Numbered from the stretch's first letter, positions 50,444-60,696 are shown. The stretch: DNA of 64,000 nt from Bog-473 sp036489775 (GCA_036489775.1 DASXFC010000032.1:1-64000), one strand, 5' to 3'. A program made the numbers and translations. The notes: generated from the sequence alone by a model not told the origin.

Positions 50444-51003
50444 GGAATGAGCCGCCAAGTACGCGTGCAGTACTCGTCGTAGCCCGGCAACTCCTTACGG
50501 AGCAGTTCCTCTTCGGCCTCGATCCGCAGCACGTACGGCGGCACGATGGCCGTAGCCACCGCGGCCACAACGGCGGGACTGCCCGAGGTCAGGGAGAAAC
50601 CAAACCAATTGAGCAATGACCCCAGATAGCCGGGGTGCCGGATCCGGCGGTACGGGCCGCGGTCGACCACACTCTGCGCGTTGCTGACCTTGAGCGTTCG
50701 CGTGTACGACTCGTCGAGGCTGCGCATGGACCACACGCGCAGGCCCAGCCCGCCGGCTTGGAGGCCGAGCCCAACTGGTTGGACCGGGCCCGGCAGCGGG
50801 GGTACCCGAACCTGGCTCCACAGCGGCGCGCTCAGACCGGCTGCCGCGTAACTGATGGCGACGGCCCGGGTGGTGCCGCCGTCCTCCTCCGACGTCTCGA
50901 GGCTGGCCGCACTGCCACGCTGGCGCGCCATGGTCTCGAGGGCCACGAACCCGACCAGGCCGGCGTAGCCGGCCAGCAGCCAGCGCTTCGATCGTGCAGG
51001 CAT
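50431..51003 (-). CDS. Isoprenylcysteine carboxyl methyltransferase-family membrane protein
   Basis: The 190-residue protein has about four membrane helices and the ICMT/PEMT-like signature GPYRRIRHPGYLG around 117-128 followed by a C-terminal EEELLRKELPGYDEY. Bacterial relatives are SAM-dependent methyltransferases, phospholipid methyltransferases or proteins of unknown role. The substrate cannot be given. It is convergent with the mrp operon and divergent from the next methyltransferase. Confidence 0.8.
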   Translation of the reverse strand: MPARSKRWLLAGYAGLVGFVALETMARQRGSAASLETSEEDGGTTRAVAISYAAAGLSAPLWSQVRVPPLPGPVQPVGLGLQAGGLGLRVWSMRSLDESYTRTLKVSNAQSVVDRGPYRRIRHPGYLGSLLNWFGFSLTSGSPAVVAAVATAIVPPYVLRIEAEEELLRKELPGYDEYCTRTWRLIPYVW

Positions 51004-51022
51004 CTCGTCACTCTGGCACTCC

Positions 51023-51028
51023 TAGGGT
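51023..51028 (+). promoter_or_regulatory. Leaderless -10 box for the class I methyltransferase
   Basis: TAGGGT ends seven bases before the GTG at 51036, identical to the box before the LigD-type polymerase. No Shine-Dalgarno is present. Confidence 0.5.
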
Positions 51029-51035
51029 GTGAGGC

Positions 51036-51818
51036 GTGCAACAAGACGAGCGCACGGCGCTACGCAGCCGTTCCTTCGGCGCCATCGCCGACGGCTATGA
51101 CCAGTTTCGCCCCGGACCACCAGCGGCGGCACTCGACTGGCTGATCCCCGAGGGTGCGGCCGACGTCATCGAGGTCGGTGCCGGTACCGGCGCGGTCACC
51201 CGTGCCCTGCTCCAGCGGGGGTTGCGGGTGCGGGCCGTGGAACCCGACCCCCGCATGCGCCAGATCCTGGCTGAGCGGGCCCCCCAAGCCGACGTCCTCG
51301 AAGGGACCGGCGAAGCCATCCCCGGTTCCGACGCCTCAGCCGATGTGGTGCTGTACGCCTCGGCCTGGCATTGGGTGGACGAGGCCCGTGCCGTGCCCGA
51401 AGTGGCCCGGGTGCTCCGTCCCGGCGGCCGCTTCGCCCTGCTGTGGAACGGCGCCAACCGCCGTGTGCCCTGGGTGCGCTCATTGTGGGCTGGTGGCGTG
51501 CCGAGCGACGACGAGGAGGCCAAGCAGGTCGAGCAGGGAGTGAGCCATCGTCGCCAGGTCGACCTCGGCCCGAGCGCCGCGCTCTTCACCGAACCCGAGC
51601 GCCAGGTGATCAGTTGGGAGCAGACGGTCAGCCGGCAGGAGCTCCTCGGACTGATCGGAACCTACAGCGGGGTCATCGTGATGGACGCCGAGGCGCGCCG
51701 AACCTTCTTCGCCAGTGTCGAGCGGTTCTTGGACACCGATCCGGCCACGGCCGGGCGACAGTCCTACGATCTGCCCATGGGCGCTTTGTGCTGGCGAGCC
51801 GACCGGCGGGGCACCTGA
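51036..51818 (+). CDS. Class I SAM-dependent methyltransferase
   Basis: The 260-residue protein has the Rossmann-like methyltransferase motifs DVIEVGAGTGAVT (motif I), RAVEPDP (post I) and ARVLRPGGRFALLW (motif IV-V). The N-terminal SFGAIADGYDQFRPGPP is usual in this UbiE-like group of small-molecule methyltransferases. The substrate is unknown. The stop codon overlaps the ATG of the VOC gene, so the genes through 53303 may form one operon. Confidence 0.9.
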   Translation: MQQDERTALRSRSFGAIADGYDQFRPGPPAAALDWLIPEGAADVIEVGAGTGAVTRALLQRGLRVRAVEPDPRMRQILAERAPQADVLEGTGEAIPGSDASADVVLYASAWHWVDEARAVPEVARVLRPGGRFALLWNGANRRVPWVRSLWAGGVPSDDEEAKQVEQGVSHRRQVDLGPSAALFTEPERQVISWEQTVSRQELLGLIGTYSGVIVMDAEARRTFFASVERFLDTDPATAGRQSYDLPMGALCWRADRRGT

Positions 51819-52168
51819 TGGAGGACTGGGCCCGACCGCTGGTGCACTGGGAGATCGAGGCCCGCGATCCCGAACGCATGAAGGCCTTCTACGGCGACCT
51901 CTTCAACTGGAACATCTCGGAGGGCTTCTTGATGTTCATCGCGCCGGGCATCGGCGGCCCCGAGCCGGGGCCGGCCGGCCACATCCGACAGAGCGAGCGC
52001 TCGGGGGTGAATCTGTACTTCCAAGTGGCGGATCTCCGGGCCTCGCTCGACAAGTCGGTGGCGCTCGGCGCCAGCATCGTGGCCGAGCCGTTCGACGTGC
52101 CCGACGGACCGACCATCGCCGGCATCCTCGACCCCGAGGGCAACCCGGTCATGCTGGTGCAAGCCTGA
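51818..52168 (+). CDS. VOC-family protein
   Basis: The 116-residue single-module VOC protein begins WARPLVHWEIEARDPERMKAF and ends ILDPEGNPVMLVQA. It resembles CFP32-like glyoxalase/bleomycin resistance proteins, in which two modules pair by dimerisation. The metal site looks incomplete, since only H14 and a few acidic residues align. It overlaps the methyltransferase stop codon by one base. Function is unknown. Confidence 0.82.
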   Translation: MEDWARPLVHWEIEARDPERMKAFYGDLFNWNISEGFLMFIAPGIGGPEPGPAGHIRQSERSGVNLYFQVADLRASLDKSVALGASIVAEPFDVPDGPTIAGILDPEGNPVMLVQA

Positions 52169-52170
52169 CC

Positions 52171-52458
52171 ATGATCGTCGAGACCACCACGTTCCATGTG
52201 GCCGAGGGCACCAGCGAGGAGGCATTTCTGGCGATCGACCGCCGGGTGCAGACCGAGCTCATCCCCAACCAGCCCGGTTTTCTGCGCCGGACCACGGCCC
52301 GGCGGGGCGAGCGCTGGATCGTCGTCGTGCTGTGGGCGACCGAGGCCGATGCTGCCGCCTTCGAGGGTGTGGCCAACATCAATCCGGTGCAGATGGAGTT
52401 CGACGGCCACCTCGAGGTGGGCAGCGTCGAGATCCACCGCTACGACACGCTCGACTGA
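52171..52458 (+). CDS. Small alpha/beta barrel-like protein
   Basis: The 95-residue protein begins 2 bp after the VOC gene. Its pattern, with VETTTFHVAEGTSEEAFL, FLRRTTARRG and WIVVVLWATEADAAAF, suggests an antibiotic-biosynthesis-monooxygenase-like fold. The active-site residues cannot be identified. It is probably part of the same operon. Confidence 0.65.
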   Translation: MIVETTTFHVAEGTSEEAFLAIDRRVQTELIPNQPGFLRRTTARRGERWIVVVLWATEADAAAFEGVANINPVQMEFDGHLEVGSVEIHRYDTLD

Positions 52459-52460
52459 CC

Positions 52461-53303
52461 TTGGAACTCGATCAGCTCAAGGCCACCCGCTACGAGGTGC
52501 GCGACGCCGTCGCCACCATCACGTTGCACCGGCCCGAACGGCTCAACGCCTGGACCGGGCGCATGCATGCCGAATACCGGACCTTGCTCGACCGGGCCGC
52601 CAATGATCCGACCGTCCGCGTCATCGTGGTGACCGGGAGCGGTCGTGGCTTCTGCGTGGGCGCCGACACCCAGGCCCTCGAAGGCCATGTGGCGCGGGGC
52701 GGTTACGACTCCGGGCTCGGTGACGAGGTGGCCATGCCCGGCTATGGCGTGCGCCCCGAGTTCGACGCCGACTTCGCCTACCAGTTCGGCATTCCCAAAC
52801 CCATCATCGCCGCCATCAACGGACCGGCCGCCGGGGTCGGCCTGGTGTTGGCCTGTTACTGCGATCTGCGCTTCGCCGCCTCGGGCATCAAGCTCACCAC
52901 CTCGCACGGGAAGCTCGGGCTGCCCGCGGAGTACGGCCTCTCGTGGCTGCTGCCCCGGCTGATCGGGGTGACCCGGGCCGCGGACATCCTGCTGTCGAGC
53001 CGCATCGTCATGTCCGAGGAGGCGGAGCGGTTCGGCCTGGTCAACCGGGTGGTCCCAGCGGAGGAGCTGCTGGATCTGACCTACGAATACGCCGGGCAGC
53101 TCGCGCGAGACGTGGCACCGTCCTCGTTGGCTTCGACCAAGCTTCAGCTCTACCGCGACCTGCATGGCGACGTGGCCAGCGCGGTCAACGATGCCGGGTC
53201 CCGCATGGCCGCCATGATGCAGAGCGCCGACTTTGCCGAGGGCGTGGCCGCCCTCACCGAGCGGCGTCCGCCGGCCTTCCCGGACCCGGCCCCGACCCCT
53301 TAA
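52461..53303 (+). CDS. Enoyl-CoA hydratase/isomerase family protein
   Basis: The 280-residue crotonase has LHRPERLNAWT, the oxyanion GRGFCVGADTQAL and NGPAAGVGLVLACYCDLRFA. The usual first catalytic glutamate is not present in GVGLVLAC. The start is a TTG 2 bp after the preceding stop codon; it gives the family's normal N-terminus. It ends the operon and overlaps dGTPase by 4 bp tail to tail. A role with acyl-CoA dehydrogenases is likely but not specific. Confidence 0.88.
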   Translation: MELDQLKATRYEVRDAVATITLHRPERLNAWTGRMHAEYRTLLDRAANDPTVRVIVVTGSGRGFCVGADTQALEGHVARGGYDSGLGDEVAMPGYGVRPEFDADFAYQFGIPKPIIAAINGPAAGVGLVLACYCDLRFAASGIKLTTSHGKLGLPAEYGLSWLLPRLIGVTRAADILLSSRIVMSEEAERFGLVNRVVPAEELLDLTYEYAGQLARDVAPSSLASTKLQLYRDLHGDVASAVNDAGSRMAAMMQSADFAEGVAALTERRPPAFPDPAPTP

Positions 53304-54484
53304 GAATCGACACCCTGGGGCAGCTTGCTCGGGTCCCAGCCGAGCAGAGCCACCGCCTGGCGGAAGGCGAAGCGGTCGGTCATGCCGGCCACATAGGTGA
53401 CGGCGGCGTGCACAGCTTCGGCGCTGCCGGCCCGCAGATCGGCGCGGTCCGCCTCCGCCACGTCGGGTCCGGATGCAATCAGATGCGGCCGGTCCGAGAA
53501 GTGCTCGACCAGGGCCCGCAGCACCCCGACCACCGCCTGCCCCTGGCGTACCGAGGCTTCGCGCAAGTAGATGCGTTCGTAATTGCGGGCCCGGAAGTCG
53601 GCCAGGGCTTCGGCCACCTGCTCCTCCATCCCGACCTGGCCGGTGCGCAAGGTGGCGGAGACCACGCCGTCTATGAAGGCGCCCAGCTGGGTGCTGCGAC
53701 GTTCGCCGCAGACCTGGCGCACCGAGGGCGGCAGTTGATGCGGGGCCACGATGCCGGTGACCACGGCGTCCTCCCAGTCGTGGCAGACATAGGCGACCCG
53801 GTCGGCCCAACTCACGACCTCACCCTCGGGCGACGAGGGCGCCGGGCGGGACCAGCTGTGGTTGGCGATGCCGTCGATGGTCTCGGCACACAGATTGAGC
53901 GAGGCCAGTGAGACGTGGGCACCCCAGGGGGCGTGGTCGAACCCTCCCGGCAGGAAGGGGTCGAGGGCGTCCTCGCTGGCGTGACCGCCGGGACCGTGGC
54001 CGCAGTCGTGGCCGAGCGCGATGGCCTCGGTCAGGGCGATGTTGAGGCCGCAGGCCCGCGCCATGGCGGTGGCCACCTGCGCCACTTCCAGCGCATGGGT
54101 CAGGCGAGTGCGCTGGTGGTCCTCGGGGAAGACGAAGACCTGGGTCTTGCCGGCCAGCCTCCGGAACGAGGTCGAATGTAAGATGCGGTCCCGGTCCCGC
54201 TCGAAGCAGGTACGCCACTGGTCGGCTTCCTCGGCCCGCTGGCGCCGGCCCGCGGCCACGGCCCGGGTGGCCCCAGGGGCCAGGTGGGCGTCCTCCTGCT
54301 CCTCGCGGGCCTTTCGGGTGAAGCCGGCGGCGGGCGTGCCCACCGCTCCGGCCTCGGGATCAGCCGGGGTGATGCGCGCGTGCGAGTCGCGGTGGGCCAA
54401 GCGGACCGGTCCTTCGTACCCCGACATGGTCGAGGCCCACCGGGCACTGCGTTCAGACACCCCAGGTACAGGTGCATCCGTCAT
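53300..54484 (-). CDS. dgt: dGTPase-like HD-domain triphosphohydrolase
   Basis: The 394-residue protein is a deoxynucleoside triphosphate triphosphohydrolase. The HD domain has RTRLTHALEV (H130), ALGHDCGHGPGGH (H159, D160) and NHSWSR. FRRLAGKTQVF is a hallmark of Dgt proteins. It removes dNTPs, usually dGTP, and may help genome maintenance. The first 80 residues before the fold are charged and probably disordered. The ATG at 54484 is preceded by CAGACT seven bases upstream, so it may be leaderless. Confidence 0.93.
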   Translation of the reverse strand: MTDAPVPGVSERSARWASTMSGYEGPVRLAHRDSHARITPADPEAGAVGTPAAGFTRKAREEQEDAHLAPGATRAVAAGRRQRAEEADQWRTCFERDRDRILHSTSFRRLAGKTQVFVFPEDHQRTRLTHALEVAQVATAMARACGLNIALTEAIALGHDCGHGPGGHASEDALDPFLPGGFDHAPWGAHVSLASLNLCAETIDGIANHSWSRPAPSSPEGEVVSWADRVAYVCHDWEDAVVTGIVAPHQLPPSVRQVCGERRSTQLGAFIDGVVSATLRTGQVGMEEQVAEALADFRARNYERIYLREASVRQGQAVVGVLRALVEHFSDRPHLIASGPDVAEADRADLRAGSAEAVHAAVTYVAGMTDRFAFRQAVALLGWDPSKLPQGVDS

Positions 54485-54565
54485 GCCATGCAGTCTGGCC
54501 CATGCCTGTATCGTCCTTTGGACGCCCGGGCTGCCCCAGGCGGCCAGAACGAGGAGAGAAACCAG

Positions 54566-54802
54566 GTGGACGTACGGATCGGCATCACCCAGACGCCCAA
54601 GGAGATCGAGGTGGAACTGGCCGAGGGCACCGATCTCGACAAGACGCTGGGTGAGATCGAGAAGCTCCTCCAGACCGGTGACGGCGTGCTGTGGTTGACC
54701 GATCGCAAGGGCCGCCGGGTGGCGGTGCCGGTGGCCAAGGTGGCCTACGTCGAGGTGGGCGCGCCGGCGTCCGATCGCAAAGTCGGGTTCGGCGCCCCCT
54801 GA
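54566..54802 (+). CDS. DUF3107 family protein
   Basis: The 78-residue protein matches the actinobacterial DUF3107 family with DVRIGITQTPKEIEVEL and WLTDRKGRRVAVPVAKVAYVE. The role is unknown, although it is widely kept in actinobacteria. The GTG start is preceded by GAGGAGA. An extended -10-like TGTATCGT lies about 60 bp upstream. It may be cotranscribed with the ArsA pair, 37 bp downstream. Confidence 0.85.
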   Translation: MDVRIGITQTPKEIEVELAEGTDLDKTLGEIEKLLQTGDGVLWLTDRKGRRVAVPVAKVAYVEVGAPASDRKVGFGAP

Positions 54803-54839
54803 GGATGTTGGTGTCTCGCCCGGCCACTCGGGCCTCGAG

Positions 54840-55799
54840 GTGACGGACGCACCGCCTGACTTGCTCCAGCTGAAGCTGGTCTTCGTCACCGGCAAGGGTG
54901 GCACCGGCAAGACCACGGTGGCGGCGGCGCTGGCCAGCCTGGCCGCGGCCCAGGGCAAGAAGGTGCTGGCCTGCGAGGTCGACGCCAAGGGCGACCTGCC
55001 CTCGCTCTTCGAGGCCCATGCCGCCGGCTTCGATCCCCACGAGGTGCAGCCCGGGGTCTGGTCCATGTCGATGGACACCGAGGCCTCGCTGCGCGAGTAC
55101 CTCAAGCTGCAGCTGCGCATCCCGGTGGTCGGGCGCATCGGCCCGCTGGCTAAGGCCTTCGACTTCGTGGCCACGGCAGCCCCCGGCGTGCGCGAGATCC
55201 TCACCGTCGGCAAGCTCTGCTACGAGGTGCGCGAGGGGAACTACGACCTGGTCGTGGTGGATGCACCGGCCAGTGGGCACATCATCGGCCAGCTGGCCGC
55301 GCCCCAGGCCATCAACGATCTGGTCAAAGTCGGCCTCATCCGGGGCCAGACCGACTGGATGCTCGAGATCCTCTCTGATCAAAGCCGTACCGGGCTGGTG
55401 GCGGTGACCACGCCCGAGGAGATGCCGGTGGCCGAGACCCTCGAGCTGGTGGGCCGGGTGGCCGCCGAGACCACCGTGCACATGTCCGCGGTGGTGGTGA
55501 ACCGGGTGCTGCCCGAACTCTTCAGCCAGCCCGAGGAGGCCATCTTCGAGCAGCTGCGAGAACCCAAGGCCGTCGCCACCCTGTCGGAGCGGGCCGGGGG
55601 TGACGTCGAGCCCATCCTCGAAGCGGCCCGCCTGGCCGTCACCATGCGGCGCACCCGCTCGGCCCACCTCCAGCGCCTGCAGGCTGGCCTGCCGCCCGAG
55701 CTGCCGGTGTTGTTGCTGCCCTACCTGTTCTCCCGCACCCATGGGCTGCGTACCACCCACCAGGTGGCCCAGTCCCTCGGTGAGGAGCTGGGCTTGTGA
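54840..55799 (+). CDS. ArsA/GET3-like ATPase, first of pair
   Basis: The 319-residue ATPase carries the deviant Walker A TGKGGTGKTT and a VVVDAPASGH segment. It overlaps the second ATPase by 4 nt. Paired genes of this type (Rv3679-Rv3680 in Mycobacterium tuberculosis) form a heteromeric complex next to a whiB gene and have been linked to glycerol tolerance; the same arrangement is inferred here. No arsenite-binding cysteine triad is visible, so a role in arsenic export is unlikely. Confidence 0.9.
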   Translation: MTDAPPDLLQLKLVFVTGKGGTGKTTVAAALASLAAAQGKKVLACEVDAKGDLPSLFEAHAAGFDPHEVQPGVWSMSMDTEASLREYLKLQLRIPVVGRIGPLAKAFDFVATAAPGVREILTVGKLCYEVREGNYDLVVVDAPASGHIIGQLAAPQAINDLVKVGLIRGQTDWMLEILSDQSRTGLVAVTTPEEMPVAETLELVGRVAAETTVHMSAVVVNRVLPELFSQPEEAIFEQLREPKAVATLSERAGGDVEPILEAARLAVTMRRTRSAHLQRLQAGLPPELPVLLLPYLFSRTHGLRTTHQVAQSLGEELGL

Positions 55800-56968
55800 G
55801 CGCGGCGGCCCGCCGGGAGCCCGGCACCCCCCAGACCATCGACCAGTTGCTCTCGGCCAAGGAGATCGCCATCGCCTGCGGTCCCGGCGGCGTCGGCAAG
55901 ACCACCACGGCGGCCTCGGTGGCGGCCATGGCGGCGGCCGAGCACGGGGGCCGGGTGCTGGTGCTCACGGTCGACCCGGCCAAGCGGCTGGCCGACGCCC
56001 TCGGCCTGGGCGGCGGCATCGGCAATACCGAGGTTCGGATCGGCGACGAGGTGTTCGCCCAGGCCGGGGTCAAGCCGCGGGGCGAGTTGTGGGCCGCCAT
56101 GCTCGACACCAAGCAGAGCTGGGACGACCTGATCGCGCTCCACGCGCCCGACGAGACGACGCGCCAGCAGATCCTTAAGAACCCGCTGTATCAGAACATC
56201 TCGGGTCGCTTCGTGCAGTCGCACGACTACATCGCCATGGAGCGGCTCTACGAGATCCATTCCGCCGGCAAGTACGACCTGATCGTGGTGGACACCCCGC
56301 CGACCCGCAATGCGCTCGACTTCCTCGATGCGCCGCAGCGGATGGCCGACTTCTTCTCGTCCCGCCTCCTGCGCTGGCTCATCGTGCCCTACCGGTCCAA
56401 GTTGGTGAATGTGGCGACCAAGCCCTTCTACCAAATCGCCGACCGGATCCTCGGCACGCAGTTCCTGGCCGACATCTCGGAGTTCTTCATTCTGTTCCAG
56501 TCGATGTATGACGGGTTCGTCCAGCGGGCCGAGGCGGTGACCCGGCTGCTGTCGGACCGTCGCACCACCTTCCTGGTGGTGTCCACTCTCGAGGCCACCC
56601 CGGTGCGCGAGGCCGAGTTCTTCTCCTCGGAGCTCCAGAAGCGCAAGCTCCATCTCGGTGCGGTGGTGCTCAATAAGGCGCTGCCCGACTACCTGCGTGA
56701 CCCCAAGGCGGCCAAGCTGGCCCAATCGATGTCCGAGCGGACGGTCGAGCTGACCAAGGGTTTGAGCGACGACCCGGCCACCGCGGCCCGGGTGCTGCTC
56801 GAGGTCGCCGACAGCTTCTTGAACTTCGGCGTGGTGGCCCGCCGCGAAGCCGAGCAGCAGGCCGAGCTGAAGGGGGCGCCCGACATCTTGGTCACCGTGC
56901 CCTTCTTCGACGCCGACATCTATGACATGCGCGGCCTCTTGCAGCTGGGGGCTCAAGTCTGGGAGTAG
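55796..56968 (+). CDS. ArsA/GET3-like ATPase, second of pair
   Basis: The 390-residue ATPase has GPGGVGKTTTAASVAA as Walker A, LTVDPAKRLADALGL as a switch region and VVDTPPTRNALDFLDAP as Walker B and switch II. It is longer than its partner by a middle helical region, as in the mycobacterial pair. It starts at a GTGA overlap. Together the two probably act as one heterodimeric ATPase. The client is unknown. Confidence 0.9.
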   Translation: MSAAARREPGTPQTIDQLLSAKEIAIACGPGGVGKTTTAASVAAMAAAEHGGRVLVLTVDPAKRLADALGLGGGIGNTEVRIGDEVFAQAGVKPRGELWAAMLDTKQSWDDLIALHAPDETTRQQILKNPLYQNISGRFVQSHDYIAMERLYEIHSAGKYDLIVVDTPPTRNALDFLDAPQRMADFFSSRLLRWLIVPYRSKLVNVATKPFYQIADRILGTQFLADISEFFILFQSMYDGFVQRAEAVTRLLSDRRTTFLVVSTLEATPVREAEFFSSELQKRKLHLGAVVLNKALPDYLRDPKAAKLAQSMSERTVELTKGLSDDPATAARVLLEVADSFLNFGVVARREAEQQAELKGAPDILVTVPFFDADIYDMRGLLQLGAQVWE

Positions 56969-56979
56969 CCGACCGGGCC

Positions 56980-56985
56980 TAGATT
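56980..56985 (+). promoter_or_regulatory. Putative -10 box for the PHP phosphatase
   Basis: TAGATT lies eight bases before the GTG at 56994, near the end of the ATPase operon. It may start a separate leaderless transcript for the PHP and histidine-kinase genes. Confidence 0.4.
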
Positions 56986-56993
56986 GCATCTGC

Positions 56994-57928
56994 GTGCTCG
57001 ACTACCACCTCCACCTCTGGCCCCATACGGAGCGCTCGACGCCGCTGGACCTCGAGCAGATCGGCCAGTACTGCGAGCAGGCCCAATCGGTCGGGGTCAG
57101 CGAGATCGCGCTGACCGAGCACCTTTTCCGCTTTCGCGATGCCCAGGCCCTGCTGGCCGGGTTCTGGCGGGACGACCGGGTGTCCGAGGCCCTGCAGGAG
57201 TCGATGGCCGAGTACTGGGAGTTCCACGCCCACGCCGACCTCGAGAGCTACGTCGCCCTGGCCCAGGAGGCGAGAGAGGCCGGGCTGCCCGTGGTCATCG
57301 GGCTCGAGGTCGACTTCTACCGGGGCCGCATGGACCAGGTGGCCGGGTTGCTCGCGGGGTATCCCTTCGACGTCCTGCTCGGTTCGGTGCACTGGATCGA
57401 CGCCTGGCGCTTCGACGACATCGATGATGCCGTCTCGATGGCCGAGTGGTCGGCCCGCCGGGTCGACGACTGCTGGGAGGGCTACACCGAATCGCTCGAG
57501 GAGCTGGCGGCGTCGGGGGCCTGCGATGTGCTGGCCCATCCCGACCTGATCAAGGTGGCCGGCTACGTGCCCGACGCGCCGGCCGAATGGTGGGACCGCA
57601 TGGCCGAGGCGGCCGCCTCTTCGGGGATGGCGGCTGAAGTGTCCTCGGCCGGCTGGCACAAGCCGGTGGGGGAGCAGTACCCGGCGCTGGGGCTGCTTGA
57701 GCGTTTCGTGGCCCGCGGTGTCCCCTTGACCACCGCATCGGACGCGCACCACCTGCGCCGGGTCGCCGATCACGGCCTCGAGCTGCGGGCGTTGCTGGAC
57801 CGGGTCGGGGTGACCGAACTCTGCGCCTTCGAGGCGCGGCAGCCCCGCACCGTCCCGGTGGCGCCCCTTCCAGCGGGCGCCGCCGCTGGCGCCAGCGCCA
57901 GCGCCACCACTACTGAAGGGCCCGAGTA

Positions 57929-57929
<1 letters not shown>
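56994..57929 (+). CDS. PHP-domain phosphatase, histidinol-phosphatase-like
   Basis: The 311-residue PHP protein has metal-binding motifs LDYHLHLWPH, ALTEH, GLEVDF, GSVHWID, LAHPDLIK and ASDAHH. This is the HisJ/HisK type of histidinol-phosphate phosphatase, though such proteins also hydrolyse other phosphate monoesters. No other his gene is nearby, so the substrate is open. The C-terminal 25 residues are Ala/Pro-rich. Its stop codon overlaps the start of the kinase gene by one base. Confidence 0.86.
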
Positions 57930-59503
<1,574 letters not shown>

Positions 59504-59523
59504 GCGGGCGGACCGTTGCGAAC

Positions 59524-59820
59524 TCAGGAAATGCGCTGGGAGCGGCGGGCGGCCAGCCAGGCCTTGCGCAGCTTGCGGCGCTCCTCCTCGGAGGTGCCGC
59601 CCCACACGCCGGACTCTTGGTTGGTGGCGAGAGCGAAGTCGAGGCAGGCGTCCATGGCGTCACACGAACGGCAGACCCGCTTGGCCGCCTCGATCTGGTC
59701 GATGGCGGGTCCGGTGGTGCCGACGGGAAAGAACAGATCGGGTTCGGTGTGGCGACACGCAGCGGCACGACGCCAGTCGTCCGCATCCCAGTCGACCGTC
59801 CGGTTCCACATGAGAGCCAT
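59524..59820 (-). CDS. whiB1: WhiB1-like Fe-S transcriptional regulator
   Basis: The 98-residue protein has the four cluster cysteines C22, C50, C53 and C59, the GVWGG turn at 71-75 and a basic C-terminal tail RRKLRKAW. DLFFPVGTTGPA is typical of WhiB1, and the PdtaS-type gene beside it supports that assignment. WhiB1 binds a 4Fe-4S cluster and the sigma factor SigA and reacts with nitric oxide. GGAGG lies 8 nt before the ATG. A perfect CRP palindrome lies just upstream. Confidence 0.93.
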   Translation of the reverse strand: MALMWNRTVDWDADDWRRAAACRHTEPDLFFPVGTTGPAIDQIEAAKRVCRSCDAMDACLDFALATNQESGVWGGTSEEERRKLRKAWLAARRSQRIS

Positions 59821-59839
59821 CGGGGGAGCCTCCGTTGTT

Positions 59840-59855
59840 TGTGATCCGATTCACA
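59840..59855. promoter_or_regulatory. Perfect CRP-type site upstream of whiB1
   Basis: TGTGA at 59840-59844 and TCACA at 59851-59855 flank six bases, exactly the consensus half-sites of CRP-family regulators. The site is 20 bp upstream of the whiB1 start codon and about 140 bp upstream of the GDPD gene. Mycobacterial whiB1 is known to be controlled by the cAMP receptor protein, so conservation is plausible. Being close to the start codon, it may repress. Confidence 0.75.
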
Positions 59856-59996
59856 TGATCAGGCCCAAATCGGTGCCTGCCTGTTCAGCGGGGTTTGACG
59901 GGAAAAAGGGTAACGGAGAGCGGCCCTGCTGGCAAGGAGTTTTATGAGGAAAGCCGCCTACCAGGAGCTGCCGCCGCGACACGAGGATTTAACCCC

Positions 59997-60692
59997 ATGA
60001 CGGCCGTCTGGGCTCATAGGGGTTGCACAGAAGGCTTCGTCGAAAACACCCTCGAAGCCTTCGCCGAGGCCCGGCGCCGGGGTGCCGATGGGGTCGAGCT
60101 CGACGTGCGGCTGACCGCCGACGCCGCCTTGGCCATCCACCACGATGCCGAGATCGCCGGGCTGGGTCCGATCTGCGGGCTCACGGTGGGCGAACTGCCG
60201 GCGTACGTCCCCCTCCTGGCCGAGGTCCTCGCCGTCTGCGAGGGCATGCTGGTCAACGTCGAGATCAAGAACGCCCCGCAGGATCCCGGACATGACCCCG
60301 AGGAGGCGGTCGCCGCCCTCTGTGCCCAGATCATCGACGAGGCGGGGTGGACCGACCGGGTCCTGGTGTCGTCCTTCCAGGTCAGCACCCTGCGGGCCGT
60401 CCAGGTGGCCGACCCGCACCTGGCGATCGGGGCCCTCTGGCCCATTCTGATGCCGACCGAGCCTCTCCTGGCCGAGGCGATTTCCTCGGGATATAAGGCC
60501 ATCCACCCCTTCGTCACCGAGATCAACGCCGAGCTGGTGACCCGGGCCCATGCTGCCGGCCTGGGGGTCAACGTCTGGACGGTCAACGCGCGCCACGACC
60601 TCGAGGAGTTCGTGGCACTCGGGGTCGACGCCGTCATCACCGACGCCCTGACCGAGGCCCTGGCCGTGGCCCGGGGGGCGACCGAGGCGTGA
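59997..60692 (+). CDS. Glycerophosphodiester phosphodiesterase
   Basis: The 231-residue TIM-barrel enzyme has AHRGCTEGFVENTLEAF with the catalytic HRG and metal ligand, GVELDVRLTADA, AIHHDAE and NVEIKNAP. It splits glycerophosphodiesters to glycerol-3-phosphate and an alcohol. It has no signal peptide, so it acts in the cytoplasm. The ATG at 59997 gives the family's normal N-terminus; a longer frame from 59895 is unlikely. It is divergent from whiB1, with the CRP site between. Confidence 0.92.
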   Translation: MTAVWAHRGCTEGFVENTLEAFAEARRRGADGVELDVRLTADAALAIHHDAEIAGLGPICGLTVGELPAYVPLLAEVLAVCEGMLVNVEIKNAPQDPGHDPEEAVAALCAQIIDEAGWTDRVLVSSFQVSTLRAVQVADPHLAIGALWPILMPTEPLLAEAISSGYKAIHPFVTEINAELVTRAHAAGLGVNVWTVNARHDLEEFVALGVDAVITDALTEALAVARGATEA

Positions 60693-60696
60693 CCTC

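Noticed and set aside
54840..56968. Arsenite-export ATPase
   Set aside because: The ATPases lack the ArsA cysteine triad and no arsB or arsR is nearby; the paired organisation fits the mycobacterial Rv3679-Rv3680 type instead.
59908..59913. GGGTAA preceded by GTTT as a second SigF-type promoter before the GDPD gene
   Set aside because: The spacer is only 11 bases, shorter than the 14-17 required.
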